From ZLKRG08 sp046094385 (lineage in GTDB: Bacteria; Actinomycetota; Actinomycetes; Nanopelagicales; Nanopelagicaceae): a stretch of DNA of 64,000 nt. Position 1 is the stretch's first letter. Each line of letters opens with the position of its first letter. Under the pieces are notes generated by a model. The model was not told the origin of the DNA and did not search any database. It saw only the letters and a program-made list of their open reading frames with translations. The stretch is from contig JBJTHJ010000027.1 of the NCBI GenBank assembly GCA_046094385.1, positions 1 through 64,000 on the forward strand, in the 5' to 3' direction. The translations under genes and the position numbers were made by a program. Positions 42,314-52,357 of this stretch are shown here, one piece after another.

Positions 42314-43109
42314 GGGCGCTGAGTTTATTGGTTAGCTCACCGAGACCTGAAATCGCACAAGTTACGGTGCCATGCTCTGGGATTGGGCCGATTCCAGCTG
42401 GCGTTCCAGTCAGAATCACATCTCCTGGCAGCAAAGTCATCACTGAGGAGATGAAGTGAATGATCTCTGGCACATCAAACATCATTTGATTCAATGTAGC
42501 ACTCTGTTTGACCTCGCCATTTACAGTGCATGTGATCTCTTGTTTACCCGGAATGAAATCCGTATCGATCCAAGGACCAATCGGACAGAATGTGTCAAAA
42601 CCTTTAGCTCTCGTCCACTGACCATCTCTTGATTGCAGATCTCTGGCGGTGACATCATTTGCAATCGTGTAACCAAAGATAACTTCTTTTGCTCGTTCCT
42701 TTGGCACATCTTTGCAAATTCGGCCAATAACTACTGCCAACTCTGCTTCGTGATCAATGCGCTCTGACATCCATGGCCAATTAATCACATCATTTGGACC
42801 AGCCACAGAGGTATTTGGTTTTAAAAAGATTATCGGCTCAGCGGGAACTTCTCCACCCATCTCCTTGGCATGCTCAGAGTAATTCTTACCAACGCAAACC
42901 ACTTTGCTTCGAGGTAACACTGGTGCTAATAATCTGACATCCTCTAACTTAGTTAATTTTCCATTCTTAGAGATGCCATTGAATATGGGATCACCATTTA
43001 TCAAAGCGATGGTTTGTAAATCATCCTCTAACACTCCAAAAAGTGGATCAGTACCATTTTCGCTAGCAACTTGGCTGCCAGCTTTGGGAGTAAATCTCAA
43101 AATGCGCAT
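42306..43109 (-). CDS. Fumarylacetoacetate hydrolase (FAH) family protein
   Basis: 267 residues. The FAH core starts at KVVCVGKNYSEHAKEMG; metal ligands are in the DHEAELAVVIG (two Glu) and ANDVTARDLQ (Asp) segments. Family members hydrolyse or decarboxylate acylpyruvates and oxaloacetate; the substrate here is unresolved. In mycobacteria and relatives an FAH gene also lies directly upstream of gltX, so the pairing is conserved. Overlaps gltX by 8 nt. Confidence 0.9.
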   Translation of the reverse strand: MRILRFTPKAGSQVASENGTDPLFGVLEDDLQTIALINGDPIFNGISKNGKLTKLEDVRLLAPVLPRSKVVCVGKNYSEHAKEMGGEVPAEPIIFLKPNTSVAGPNDVINWPWMSERIDHEAELAVVIGRICKDVPKERAKEVIFGYTIANDVTARDLQSRDGQWTRAKGFDTFCPIGPWIDTDFIPGKQEITCTVNGEVKQSATLNQMMFDVPEIIHFISSVMTLLPGDVILTGTPAGIGPIPEHGTVTCAISGLGELTNKLSARG

Positions 43110-43114
43110 GGGAA

Positions 43115-44377
43115 TTACAACTCTACTTCGCTCTCTTGACGTTCCATGATCATGCTACTTATTCGGCGACGACGACCGATTGGTCGTTCTGCAGTTACTT
43201 TCCAGCCTGCTAAGTTAAAGGTTGAACCTGGAATCGGCACACGACCTAAAACTTTCGCCATCAGACCGCCGATGGTGTCGACATCTTCGATCAACTCTTG
43301 ATCTAATTCGACTTCGATCTCTGAAGCCACATCCTCAATATGTACCTTTGCTTGCACTCGCAATTTATCTTCAGATAACCAGACAAATTGCTCCTCTTCG
43401 TCATCGAATTCATCTGCAATCTCTCCGACAATCTCTTCGATGATATCTTCAATGGTGATTAGACCAGCTGTTCCACCATATTCATCCACCACTATCGCTA
43501 AATGGATCTGGTCACGTTGCATATCTTTCAAAAGTTCGGCAGCGCTCTTTATTTCAGGCACAAAAACCACTGGTCGCATCAATTGCTCGACCGTCTCGCT
43601 CTGCTCGGCATCATGATGATCATGTGCGCGCTTTGCCATATCTTTTATATATGCAATTCCAATGATCTGGTCGATGCTATCTCCGACCACTGGAATTCTT
43701 GAATAACCAGATCTAAGCGCTAAGGAGAGCGCTTGACGCAACGTCTTATCTCGCTCGATCCATACCATTTCGGTTCTTGGAACCATTAACTCTCTGACAA
43801 GCGTGTCACCCAGTTCAAAGACCGAGTGAATCATCTCGTGTTCGTCCTCTTCCACCAACCCACGTTCATGTGCTTGATCTACTAGATCACGTAACTCTTC
43901 TTCGTTTGCAAATGGGCCGGATTTATAACCTTTACCAGGAGTGATCGCATTACCGATCGCAATTAACAATCTGGTAATCGGCCCCAAAAATACGGATAAG
44001 GCATAGGCGATTAACGCACCACTTCTTGCCCAACTACCTGGATTCTGTTTTCCAAGGGTCCTTGGGCCAACCCCAACAAATATGTAAGCTACCAAGATCA
44101 TGATGCCCACTGAATAGAAGAGCGCAGTGGTTGGATTGTTGGTCTCTAGGAAATATTTATATAAGAGCGCAGTCGAGAATAATTCAGCACCTTTTCTAAC
44201 CAACAGCACTACATTCAAATAACGTGGGAGATCAAAATGCACTTTACGAACTAATTCACCACCACGCTTATTTGATAGCTCATCGACTACCACGCGAGAA
44301 ATGTTGTTAAATGCACTCTCCACACCAGCTAGATATCCGGCTAACACCACTAGCAACACAATTAATAAGAGCGTCAT
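43115..44377 (-). CDS. CNNM/CorC-type membrane protein with CBS domains
   Basis: 420 residues: DUF21/CNNM transmembrane domain with about four helices (1-180), a CBS pair (around 200-330, including VVDEYGGTAGLITIEDIIEEIVGE) and a C-terminal CorC_HlyC domain. Family members act in magnesium or cobalt efflux. Lies 5 nt upstream of the FAH gene and abuts ybeY, the same order as in other actinobacteria. Confidence 0.92.
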   Translation of the reverse strand: MTLLLIVLLVVLAGYLAGVESAFNNISRVVVDELSNKRGGELVRKVHFDLPRYLNVVLLVRKGAELFSTALLYKYFLETNNPTTALFYSVGIMILVAYIFVGVGPRTLGKQNPGSWARSGALIAYALSVFLGPITRLLIAIGNAITPGKGYKSGPFANEEELRDLVDQAHERGLVEEDEHEMIHSVFELGDTLVRELMVPRTEMVWIERDKTLRQALSLALRSGYSRIPVVGDSIDQIIGIAYIKDMAKRAHDHHDAEQSETVEQLMRPVVFVPEIKSAAELLKDMQRDQIHLAIVVDEYGGTAGLITIEDIIEEIVGEIADEFDDEEEQFVWLSEDKLRVQAKVHIEDVASEIEVELDQELIEDVDTIGGLMAKVLGRVPIPGSTFNLAGWKVTAERPIGRRRRISSMIMERQESEVEL

Positions 44378-44806
44378 TTAGTTGGAACTCCTGACCAAAT
44401 CTTCTTGAAGTGCAAACATCACTCTCTCTTGCTCTGGCTCTTGGTGGTCATAACCCAGCAGATGTAGAAGTCCATGGGCAGCCAGAATCTTCACTTCATG
44501 CTCAAAGCTATGGCCGGCTCGCTCTGCCTGAGTGCGCGCAACTACCGGAGAGATCACAATATCCCCCAAAATGCCTGGGGCTGGATCATTTGGCTTTAAC
44601 TCATCCATTGGAAAACTCATGACATCTGTAGTTCCTGGTAACTCCATCCATTTTTCATGCAATTGCGCCATCTCCACATCATCTATGAATGCCAGGGTTA
44701 ATTCGCAATCGGGATGCAGGCCAAGCTCCTTGATGGAGTGAGTCAGTAATTTATGTACTACGGCTTCCGGGGCCAATTGCCCCGAGCGATTTTCGACTTC
44801 AATCAT
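44378..44806 (-). CDS. ybeY: Endoribonuclease YbeY
   Basis: Metal-dependent RNase for 16S rRNA 3' maturation and ribosome quality control. 142 residues with the zinc triad HGLLHLLGYDH near 115-125. Overlaps phoH by 4 nt and abuts the CNNM gene. Confidence 0.95.
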   Translation of the reverse strand: MIEVENRSGQLAPEAVVHKLLTHSIKELGLHPDCELTLAFIDDVEMAQLHEKWMELPGTTDVMSFPMDELKPNDPAPGILGDIVISPVVARTQAERAGHSFEHEVKILAAHGLLHLLGYDHQEPEQERVMFALQEDLVRSSN

Positions 44807-45792
44807 CTAATTTGTCGAGCTTGAGTTACTGAGTTGCTTCGCGCCTCATCGTATGCCTCATATGCGCTGACGATATCGCTAATTAATCTATGGCGAACTA
44901 CATCCTCTGCAGTTAAATCCATGAAGGCAATGTCATCTATTCCTTCTAGGATCTTTCGGATCGTGGCCAATCCAGAGTTCTTGCCATGTGGCAGATCCAC
45001 TTGAGTTACATCCCCCGTAATCACCATCTTGGATCCAAATCCCAATCGAGTTAAGAACATCTTCATCTGCTCAGCCGTGGTGTTCTGCGCCTCATCCAAA
45101 ATTATAAAAGAGTCGTTCAACGTGCGACCACGCATATAAGCAAGTGGTGCCACTTCGATTACACCACTTTGCATCAATTTAGGAATCGCTTCTTGATCCA
45201 ACATGTCATGTAAGGCATCAAAAAGTGGACGTAAATATGGATCGATTTTCTCAGTCAATGTGCCTGGCAGAAATCCCAGATGTTCGCCAGCTTCTACCGC
45301 TGGGCGGGTCAAGATAATTCGATTTATCTCGCGAGCTTGAAGCGCTGCTACCGCTTTGGCCATTGCCAAATAAGTCTTACCGGTTCCGGCTGGTCCAATT
45401 CCAAAGGTGATTGTGTTCTGAGCGATCGCCTCGACATAAGACTTTTGATTTGCAGTCTTTGGTCGGATGGTGCGACCACGATTGCTAACGATGTTCAATG
45501 ATAAAACTTCAGCGGGATGCTTCTGCGGATTGGATTTGAGCATCGAGATGGAACGTTTGATAACCTCAGGATTAATATCTTGACCAGAGCGAAGCACCAC
45601 CAATAATTCGGTGATCAATTGCTCCACCCGATCGCATTCCTCGACATCACCACGTAATGCGATCTCATTTCCACGTACGGTTAATGAGGTGTTGGGAAAA
45701 GCCGCTTCTATTTCACGTAAATTTCGATCTGTTGGCCCTACTAGTGCGACCATTGGAATGGCGGTCGGGACCGTTATGAGAGTTCGTTCCAT
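44803..45792 (-). CDS. phoH: PhoH-like ATPase
   Basis: 329 residues: an N-terminal KH-like segment (VRGNEIALRGD), Walker A GPAGTGKTYLA and Walker B FIILDEAQN. A predicted RNA helicase/ATPase, nearly always next to ybeY in rRNA maturation operons. ATG at 45792; 25 nt from hinT. Confidence 0.94.
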   Translation of the reverse strand: MERTLITVPTAIPMVALVGPTDRNLREIEAAFPNTSLTVRGNEIALRGDVEECDRVEQLITELLVVLRSGQDINPEVIKRSISMLKSNPQKHPAEVLSLNIVSNRGRTIRPKTANQKSYVEAIAQNTITFGIGPAGTGKTYLAMAKAVAALQAREINRIILTRPAVEAGEHLGFLPGTLTEKIDPYLRPLFDALHDMLDQEAIPKLMQSGVIEVAPLAYMRGRTLNDSFIILDEAQNTTAEQMKMFLTRLGFGSKMVITGDVTQVDLPHGKNSGLATIRKILEGIDDIAFMDLTAEDVVRHRLISDIVSAYEAYDEARSNSVTQARQIR

Positions 45793-45817
45793 GTAAGCGT
45801 AATTCTATCTAAAAATA

Positions 45818-46165
45818 CTAACCCGGTGGCCAGGTGAAATCGCGCCCACCCAAGAGGTGTAAATGAGCGTGAAATACCGATTGCCCAACTGCTGCTCCAG
45901 TATTGAAAACTGTGCGATACCCAGGAAGTTGTCGATCGGTTGCAATGAGTTTGGCGGCCTTAAAAAGTGATGCTGTGACCACCGCACTTGCATCTGCTAA
46001 AGCTGCTGCATTCTCAACATGCAAAGTCGGAACCAAAAGTACATGTGTCGGCGCTTGGGGATTTAAATCGTTGAAAGCCACCACATTCTCATCTTTGTAC
46101 ACGATATCCGCTGGGATCTCTCCTTCGATGATCTTGCAGAAGATGCAATTTGGATCTAACGCCAT
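45818..46165 (-). CDS. hinT: HIT-family nucleotide hydrolase (HinT-like)
   Basis: 115 residues, purine nucleoside phosphoramidase type. CIFCKIIEGEIPA opening and the histidine triad HAHLHLLGG near the C-terminus. Four bases after rsmE. Length and motif are normal. Confidence 0.94.
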   Translation of the reverse strand: MALDPNCIFCKIIEGEIPADIVYKDENVVAFNDLNPQAPTHVLLVPTLHVENAAALADASAVVTASLFKAAKLIATDRQLPGYRTVFNTGAAVGQSVFHAHLHLLGGRDFTWPPG

Positions 46166-46169
46166 GTTC

Positions 46170-46859
46170 TCACCATACCTTCATCAGCGCGCTTGCTGCG
46201 CTAACGGCAGCCAGCCCTGCATGTGCCGAGCGCAATACTGGTCGGCCCAACTTAATTAAAGCGCCACCTGCATCTTGGAATTGATGTAACTCTTCATCTG
46301 AAATTCCACCTTCAGGTCCAATCACAATCAAAGTCTTGGTGGCTGGCTTTACCACCTCTGATATTTGTGAAGTAGCAGATTCATGGCAAATTAGAATCTG
46401 TGAAAAATCGGCAAACCTAGCGATGATTTCCTTGGTATCCATCAATTGATGAACTTTTGGGATGGTAAATCTTCGACTCTGCTTAGCAGCCTCAATCGCT
46501 GCAATCTCCCATTTATGACTATCTCTTCCAATTGATCTTGATGCCTGCCACGGAAAAATCTCAAAGGCACCTGATGCCGTCAATAATTCGACCGCCTCTT
46601 TTGCGCGTTCGCTCTTTGGAATTGCTTGAACTACTGAAATCTGACTTTGCATCGGTGGTTCTTGACCACGTTCTACTACCTCTAGGTCGACCTCTCTCTT
46701 TGAAAGGTTCTTAATCTGACACTTTGCCCAATTCCCTTGTCCATCTGAAAGCAATAGATATTCACCGACCGCCATTCGCAAGACGCGCATGGCGTGATGA
46801 GCATTATCTTCAATTAGCTTTGGGTCTGTTAAATTATCACTGAAGAAAAGTTGCAACAT
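46170..46859 (-). CDS. rsmE: 16S rRNA (uracil-1498-N3)-methyltransferase RsmE
   Basis: 229 residues. PUA-like N-terminus, then a SPOUT methyltransferase with IGPEGGISDEEL and LGRPVLRSAHAGLAA. ATG shares one base with the dnaJ stop. Placed between dnaJ and hinT as in many actinobacteria. Confidence 0.95.
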   Translation of the reverse strand: MLQLFFSDNLTDPKLIEDNAHHAMRVLRMAVGEYLLLSDGQGNWAKCQIKNLSKREVDLEVVERGQEPPMQSQISVVQAIPKSERAKEAVELLTASGAFEIFPWQASRSIGRDSHKWEIAAIEAAKQSRRFTIPKVHQLMDTKEIIARFADFSQILICHESATSQISEVVKPATKTLIVIGPEGGISDEELHQFQDAGGALIKLGRPVLRSAHAGLAAVSAASALMKVW

Positions 46860-47962
46860 CAGAACTTTAGCGCTCCACGCAATTTGGCCATGATAGAACC
46901 ATCGTCTTTTTTGACTGTTGAGCTATCTGAATCCTCGCCACGTAATGTTGCAAATTTACGAAGTAACTCCTCTTGCTCGCGACTTAATTTGGTTGGCGTG
47001 ACTACTTCAATGTGTACGATCAAATCCCCACGACCAGTTCCACGCAATCTGGTTACGCCCAGACCTCTTAACGCGATCTTATTTCCTGATTGGGTACCTG
47101 ACTTGATTTCGATCTCTGATTCCCCGTCTAAAGTTTTGATTTGTGCTTTAGTGCCAAGCGCAGCCGCTGTAAATGGAATAGATAAAGCCAGATGTAACGT
47201 TTCGCCATCACGAACCAGATATTCGTGTTCGCGTTGAATGATCTCTACATATAAATCACCAGCAGGGCCACCACCTGGACCAACTTCCCCACGGCCTGCC
47301 AATTGAATTCGATTTCCAGTTTCGACGCCACCTGGAATCTGCACGTTGATAGTTTGTCTTGCGCGTACCCGGCCATCTCCGTGACATTCTCGACACGGAT
47401 TATTGATGATGGTTCCGTAACCCTGACAGGCAGCACAAGGTCTAGAAGTCATCACCTGTCCAAGGATGGATCGGGTAACTTGTTGGGTTTCACCGCGACC
47501 TTTACAGATTCCACAAACTGTAGGAGCGCTTGCATCTTGGCAGCCGCTACCTTCACATTTTTTACAGAGTACTGCGCTTTCAACTGTGATCTCGCGTTCC
47601 GTGCCAAAACAAGCTTCAGCTAAATCAACTTCAACTCTGATCAATGCATCCTGGCCGGCACGCGCCCTTGAGCGTGGACCACGCGATGTTGCACCCTGAC
47701 CGAAGAAGGCATCCATGATGTCGTTAAAACCAAATCCACCACCGAAGCCTCCGCCGAAACTTCCGCCCATGTCATATTGCTGACGCTTCTGCGGATCGCT
47801 CAATACATCGTAAGCTGCAGTAACCTCTTTGAAACGTTCTTGTACTTGTGGATCTGGATTGATATCCGGATGTAATTCACGGGCAAGTTTGCGATAGGCA
47901 CGCTTTATCTCATCGCCATTGGCATCCCTCGAGACTCCCAAAGTCTCATATAAATCAGCCAT
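46859..47962 (-). CDS. dnaJ: Chaperone DnaJ (DnaJ2)
   Basis: Hsp40 co-chaperone of DnaK. 367 residues: J domain with HPD (RELHPDIN), Gly/Phe-rich linker, four CxxCxGxG zinc repeats (CKKCEGSG, CGICKGRG, CAACQGYG, CRECHGDG) and the peptide-binding C-terminal domain. Directly abuts hrcA, as the second, hrcA-linked DnaJ of actinobacteria. Confidence 0.95.
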   Translation of the reverse strand: MADLYETLGVSRDANGDEIKRAYRKLARELHPDINPDPQVQERFKEVTAAYDVLSDPQKRQQYDMGGSFGGGFGGGFGFNDIMDAFFGQGATSRGPRSRARAGQDALIRVEVDLAEACFGTEREITVESAVLCKKCEGSGCQDASAPTVCGICKGRGETQQVTRSILGQVMTSRPCAACQGYGTIINNPCRECHGDGRVRARQTINVQIPGGVETGNRIQLAGRGEVGPGGGPAGDLYVEIIQREHEYLVRDGETLHLALSIPFTAAALGTKAQIKTLDGESEIEIKSGTQSGNKIALRGLGVTRLRGTGRGDLIVHIEVVTPTKLSREQEELLRKFATLRGEDSDSSTVKKDDGSIMAKLRGALKF

Positions 47963-48970
47963 TTATGCCTGCTCCTGAAGATAGCGACTTACATAATTTG
48001 CAACTGCACTAACCGCAGCCATCGAACTTGCATAGTCCATACGGGTCGGGCCGATCACGCCAAGAGCGCCAACTTCGCCATAACTTGTGGAGATCACACT
48101 GGTCTCACGAAGATTTGCATCTTGTTGCTCGCTTCCGATTCTTATCTGCAATCCTTGCAAGCCACTGCTAGCTCCACCAAGTAGGCGCAAAAGCACCACC
48201 TGTTCTTCTAGCGCCTCTAGGATCGGATGGATCTGGACTGAGAAATCTTCACGGAAACGAGTTAAGTTCGCAGTTCCAGCTAAAACCACTTTCTCCTCAG
48301 GTTTTTCGAGGGCCATTTCTATCAATGTCGAGACCACGACTGCCATATTTCTACGATCTACGGCAGACATCGAGTCCATCAACGTCGTTAAACGATCAGC
48401 AACATCCGGAAGTTTCTGGCCTGCGATTGAGTTATTTAACTTGATCCTTAGATTGTTGAGAAAATCTTCATCAATCTCTGTGGCTACATCAATAGTGCGC
48501 TGCTCCACTCTTCCGGTATCGGTGATCAATATCAACATCACCCGCATGGAATTAAGTAAGACCAATTCCACGTGGCGAACTTTAGATTTGACAAGTGATG
48601 GATACTGGACCACTGCAACCTGTTTAGTTACATCTGCTAGAAGTTTGACCGTACGCATCACCACATCATCCAAATCCAAAGCACCTTCAAGAAATGTTTC
48701 GATTGCTCTACGTTCTGGAGCAGATAGTGGCTTTACGGTCGCAAGTTGATCTACAAATGCTCGATATCCCAAATCTGTAGGAATTCGTCCCGCCGAAGTA
48801 TGTGGCTGGGTAATCAGCCCCTCTTCCTCCAATACCGCCATTTCATTTCTGATTGTGGCCGGAGATACTCCTAAATTATGTTTTTCCGCCAATACCTTCG
48901 AACCGACAGGTTCGTGAGTAGCGACATACTCATCAACAATCGCTCTTAGGATTTCAAGTCGTCTACTCAT
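47963..48970 (-). CDS. hrcA: Heat-shock repressor HrcA
   Basis: 335 residues, N-terminal winged helix (RLEILRAIVDEYVATHEPVGSK) and the HrcA sensor domain. It represses heat-shock genes at CIRCE elements (TTAGCACTC-N9-GAGTGCTAA). No CIRCE is seen in front of this operon; targets must lie elsewhere. It starts 14 nt after the lepA-hemW stop. Confidence 0.95.
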   Translation of the reverse strand: MSRRLEILRAIVDEYVATHEPVGSKVLAEKHNLGVSPATIRNEMAVLEEEGLITQPHTSAGRIPTDLGYRAFVDQLATVKPLSAPERRAIETFLEGALDLDDVVMRTVKLLADVTKQVAVVQYPSLVKSKVRHVELVLLNSMRVMLILITDTGRVEQRTIDVATEIDEDFLNNLRIKLNNSIAGQKLPDVADRLTTLMDSMSAVDRRNMAVVVSTLIEMALEKPEEKVVLAGTANLTRFREDFSVQIHPILEALEEQVVLLRLLGGASSGLQGLQIRIGSEQQDANLRETSVISTSYGEVGALGVIGPTRMDYASSMAAVSAVANYVSRYLQEQA

Positions 48971-48984
48971 GATTGCTCCGAATT

Positions 48985-50106
48985 TTAAGCCATAATCAAG
49001 GTGCGCACGATTCGATCAGCGATCAAGCGTCCCTTTGCAGTCAGAACCATGCGCTCATCGACTATCTCCACTTCGGATCCATATTCCTCCAGTAGCTTTA
49101 GCTGGCTTGGATTTAGTTCCGTGATTGAAAGTCCCTCGCGCAATCGAATCTGTAACATGAATCTCTCGTCGCGCTTCTGTTCGATTGTCAAAGTTTCACG
49201 TTCTTGCATCGGCGATTCGAAGTTTGCCAATTGGTCCTGATATTTGCTTGGGTGTTTTACATTCCACCAACGAACACCATCCAAGTGCGAATGCGCTCCA
49301 GGGCCTAGCCCCCACCAATTCTGATTTCGCCAATAAACCAAATTATGTTCAGCTGGTCTACCCCAATTGCTTAGTTCATACCACTGCAGCCCCGCTTTAT
49401 TGGCAGCATCATCAACCGCCAAATACATACTCGCCATCAAATCATCATCTGGTTTCGAAATCTCGCCACGTTTTATCTGGGCTGCCAATTTGGTTCCAGG
49501 TTCAACTATCAATGCATATGCGCTCAAATGATCAATACCGTAAGCAAGTGCGGTATCGACCGTTGCTTGCCATTGCTCCAAAGTTTCGCCAGGTGTGCCA
49601 TAGATCAAGTCCAAGCTGATATTTTCAAAACCAGCTTTTCGAGCGCTCTCAACAGATTTTGCCACATTCTCTGGATTGTGCGTGCGGTCTAACACTTTCA
49701 AGACTTGCGTATTAGCAGATTGCATCCCCATTGAGATTCGATTAATTCCAATCTCACGATAATCTTTTAGCGATTGCAAAGTCAATGTATCTGGATTGCA
49801 CTCTATGGTGATTTCGATATCAGGAGCAAACTCCCACCGTTGTTTTAATAGATCTATTACTCGCCCCAAATCCCTTGCAGGCATTAGTGATGGCGTCCCA
49901 CCACCAAAGAAGATTGTGGGAATCGTGGTGGTATTTGTACGAGCTGCGAAAGTGACTTCGGCGATAAGCGAATCTATGAAACCTTGTGAAACACCTTCTA
50001 AGGTTTGGCCTACTTTGAGTTCATTTGGGGTGTAGGTATTGAAATCACAATAACCACATCGCTTTACGCAATATGGGATATGTACATAACACGAGAGATT
50101 AGACAT
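48985..50106 (-). other. HemW module within the lepA-hemW frame
   Basis: Codons from ATG 50106 encode MSNLSCYVHIPYC..., what would be a normal stand-alone HemW, a heme-binding radical-SAM protein related to HemN. If internal initiation occurred, it would have to be without a Shine-Dalgarno. Confidence 0.8.
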
Positions 50107-51993
50107 TAGAGTGCAGCTCGACTGATCGCGTGCAGCTTTAACCTTCTCGATGTCAGCGTCGGTTGCAAGCGCGGCCACGAATGCCTCCTGCGGAACTTCT
50201 ACGCGCCCCACCATCTTCATGCGCTTCTTGCCCTCCTTCTGTTTCTCAAGGAGTTTGCGCTTTCTGGTGATATCACCGCCATAGCACTTTGCAAGAACAT
50301 CTTTTCTGATCGCGCGAATATTCTCTCGTGCGATGATCTTGGAACCAATCGCTGCCTGAATTGGAACTTCAAATTGCTGCCTTGGGATCAATTCTCGAAG
50401 TTTCTGAGTCATCATCACACCGTATGCATATGCCTTATCGCGATGCACAATGGAGCTAAACGCATCTACGGTCTCACCATTTAGCAAAATATCCACTTTG
50501 ACCAAATTGCCTGCCAGATTCCCTTCATCTTCGTAATCTAGAGAGGCATAGCCCTTGGTGCGAGATTTGAGCTGATCAAAGAAATCGAAAACGATCTCGG
50601 CAAGCGGCAGGTCGTATCTAATCTCCACACGATCCTCAGATAGGTAATCCATCCCAAGTAAGGTGCCTCTTCGATCCTGACAAAGCTCCATGATCGTTCC
50701 AATAAATTCACTTGGGGCCAAGACGGTTGCTTTAACAATCGGTTCTAAAACTTCGCCAACTTTTCCATTTGGAAACTCGGAGGGGTTAGTAACTGTGATC
50801 TGTTTTCCATCTTCCATGGTGACTTCATAGACCACGTTTGGCGCGGTGGAGATCAAGTTCAATCCGGCTTCACGCTCTAATCGCTCGCGCACGATCTCCA
50901 TGTGCAATAGCCCCAAGAAGCCGCAGCGAAATCCAAAACCAAGCGCAGCTGAGCTTTCCGGTTCATATACCAATGCGGCATCGTTTAACTGCAATTTATC
51001 AAGCGCTTTTCGCAACATTGGAAAATCTGCACCATCGATTGGATAGAGACCGGAAAAGACCATTGGTTTTGGATCTTTATAGCCTGCTAGTGGCTCTTTG
51101 GCTGGCTTTTGATAAAGCGTAACCGTATCTCCAACGCGTGATTGACGCACATCTTTAACGCCAGTAATTAGATAACCCACTTCGCCAACGCTAAGTCCCT
51201 GAGAGGCTATCGGCTCTGGCGAGATTGCACCTATCTCAAGCAACTCATGGCGAGCGCCAGTTGAGATCATTTGAATTTGATCGCGAGGAGATAGTTTTCC
51301 ATCCACTACTCGAATGTAAGTAACTACACCGCGATAAACATCATAAACTGAATCAAAAATCAGCGCTCGAGTTGGCGCATCCTTTACACCCACTGGTGCA
51401 GGTATCTGATCGACAATCTCATCTAATAACTCTTCTACGCCAGCACCTGTCTTTCCAGAAACCCGGAGTACCTCTTCTGGTTGGCAACCAATTAACTTTG
51501 CCAATTCGGCAGCGAACTTGTCAGGTTGAGCAGCTGGTAAATCGATCTTATTTAGGACTGGGATTATTCGTAGGTTGTTCTCCATGGCCAGATAAAGGTT
51601 TGCCAAGGTCTGCGCCTCGATACCTTGCGCACAATCCACCAACAAGATCGCACCTTCGCACGCTGCAAGCGAGCGCGAGACTTCATACGTGAAATCCACG
51701 TGTCCTGGAGTATCGATCATATTCAAGATGTACTCCTTGCCATCTCGACCCGAGCGCCAAGGTAATCGCACTGCCTGCGACTTAATGGTGATACCACGTT
51801 CGCGTTCAATATCCATACGATCCAAATACTGTGCGCGCATCTGGCGCGGATCCACGACTTCCGTAATTTGAAGCATCCGATCGGCAAGAGTGGATTTGCC
51901 ATGATCAATATGTGCGATGATGCAGAAATTACGGATCTGAGCGGGGTCAGTTGAGGCAGGCTGTGGAGCCTTGCTTAAAGGAATTGCCGGCAT
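48985..51993 (-). CDS. lepA-hemW: LepA (EF4) - HemW fusion protein
   Basis: One uninterrupted 1002-residue frame. Residues 1-612 are a complete LepA/EF4 ribosomal back-translocase GTPase: AHIDHGKS (27-34), DTPGH, NKID, and the LepA C-terminal domain ending VEVPQEAFVAALATD. A linker of about 17 residues (IEKVKAARDQSSCTL) leads to Met630, where a complete HemW radical-SAM protein of 373 residues starts, with the cluster cysteines 642, 646 and 649 in CVKRCGYC, FFGGGTPS and the HemW C-terminal domain. lepA and hemW are normally adjacent separate genes in actinobacteria, so loss of the lepA stop is the simple origin. No ribosome-binding site precedes Met630. An assembly error is the alternative. 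Confidence 0.88.
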   Translation of the reverse strand: MPAIPLSKAPQPASTDPAQIRNFCIIAHIDHGKSTLADRMLQITEVVDPRQMRAQYLDRMDIERERGITIKSQAVRLPWRSGRDGKEYILNMIDTPGHVDFTYEVSRSLAACEGAILLVDCAQGIEAQTLANLYLAMENNLRIIPVLNKIDLPAAQPDKFAAELAKLIGCQPEEVLRVSGKTGAGVEELLDEIVDQIPAPVGVKDAPTRALIFDSVYDVYRGVVTYIRVVDGKLSPRDQIQMISTGARHELLEIGAISPEPIASQGLSVGEVGYLITGVKDVRQSRVGDTVTLYQKPAKEPLAGYKDPKPMVFSGLYPIDGADFPMLRKALDKLQLNDAALVYEPESSAALGFGFRCGFLGLLHMEIVRERLEREAGLNLISTAPNVVYEVTMEDGKQITVTNPSEFPNGKVGEVLEPIVKATVLAPSEFIGTIMELCQDRRGTLLGMDYLSEDRVEIRYDLPLAEIVFDFFDQLKSRTKGYASLDYEDEGNLAGNLVKVDILLNGETVDAFSSIVHRDKAYAYGVMMTQKLRELIPRQQFEVPIQAAIGSKIIARENIRAIRKDVLAKCYGGDITRKRKLLEKQKEGKKRMKMVGRVEVPQEAFVAALATDADIEKVKAARDQSSCTLMSNLSCYVHIPYCVKRCGYCDFNTYTPNELKVGQTLEGVSQGFIDSLIAEVTFAARTNTTTIPTIFFGGGTPSLMPARDLGRVIDLLKQRWEFAPDIEITIECNPDTLTLQSLKDYREIGINRISMGMQSANTQVLKVLDRTHNPENVAKSVESARKAGFENISLDLIYGTPGETLEQWQATVDTALAYGIDHLSAYALIVEPGTKLAAQIKRGEISKPDDDLMASMYLAVDDAANKAGLQWYELSNWGRPAEHNLVYWRNQNWWGLGPGAHSHLDGVRWWNVKHPSKYQDQLANFESPMQERETLTIEQKRDERFMLQIRLREGLSITELNPSQLKLLEEYGSEVEIVDERMVLTAKGRLIADRIVRTLIMA

Positions 51994-52013
51994 GGCGGCT
52001 TACTATTTACTGA

Positions 52014-52274
52014 TTACTTCTTAGCAGCGGCTTTAGCCATTGCTGACTTCTTGTTAGCTGCTTGGTTACGATGAATTACGCCCTTAGCAACTGCAACATC
52101 AAGAAGTCTGGAAGCGCTACGAAGTTCAGTCTGAACCTTGGTGGCATCTCCAGCTGCTACTGCGTCGCGGAATTTACGGATTGCGCTCTTTAAGCCAGAG
52201 GTCACTGCCTTGTTACGTTGGCGCGCCTTCTCGTTGGTCTTAATTCGCTTAATCTGCGACTTAATGTTTGCCAC
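52014..52274 (-). CDS. rpsT: 30S ribosomal protein bS20
   Basis: 86 residues, ANIKSQIKRIKTNEKAR opening and a Lys/Ala-rich helical end. GTG start with AAGGAG 6 nt upstream. On the same strand as holA and lepA here, between them, 20 nt before lepA. The 83-bp gap to holA holds TTGAAC with TAACCT at 18 bp, a weak promoter candidate. Confidence 0.95.
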   Translation of the reverse strand: MANIKSQIKRIKTNEKARQRNKAVTSGLKSAIRKFRDAVAAGDATKVQTELRSASRLLDVAVAKGVIHRNQAANKKSAMAKAAAKK

Positions 52275-52357
52275 TTAGATCTCCTTGATTTTTCGCCACG
52301 CTATAGCGGGCAGGTCGCAAAGGTTACCAGCGCGCCTATGGGGGGTTCAAATTCGCG

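Noticed and set aside
48971..48984. CIRCE element before hrcA
   Set aside because: The gap is only 14 bp and holds no TTAGCACTC/GAGTGCTAA arms.
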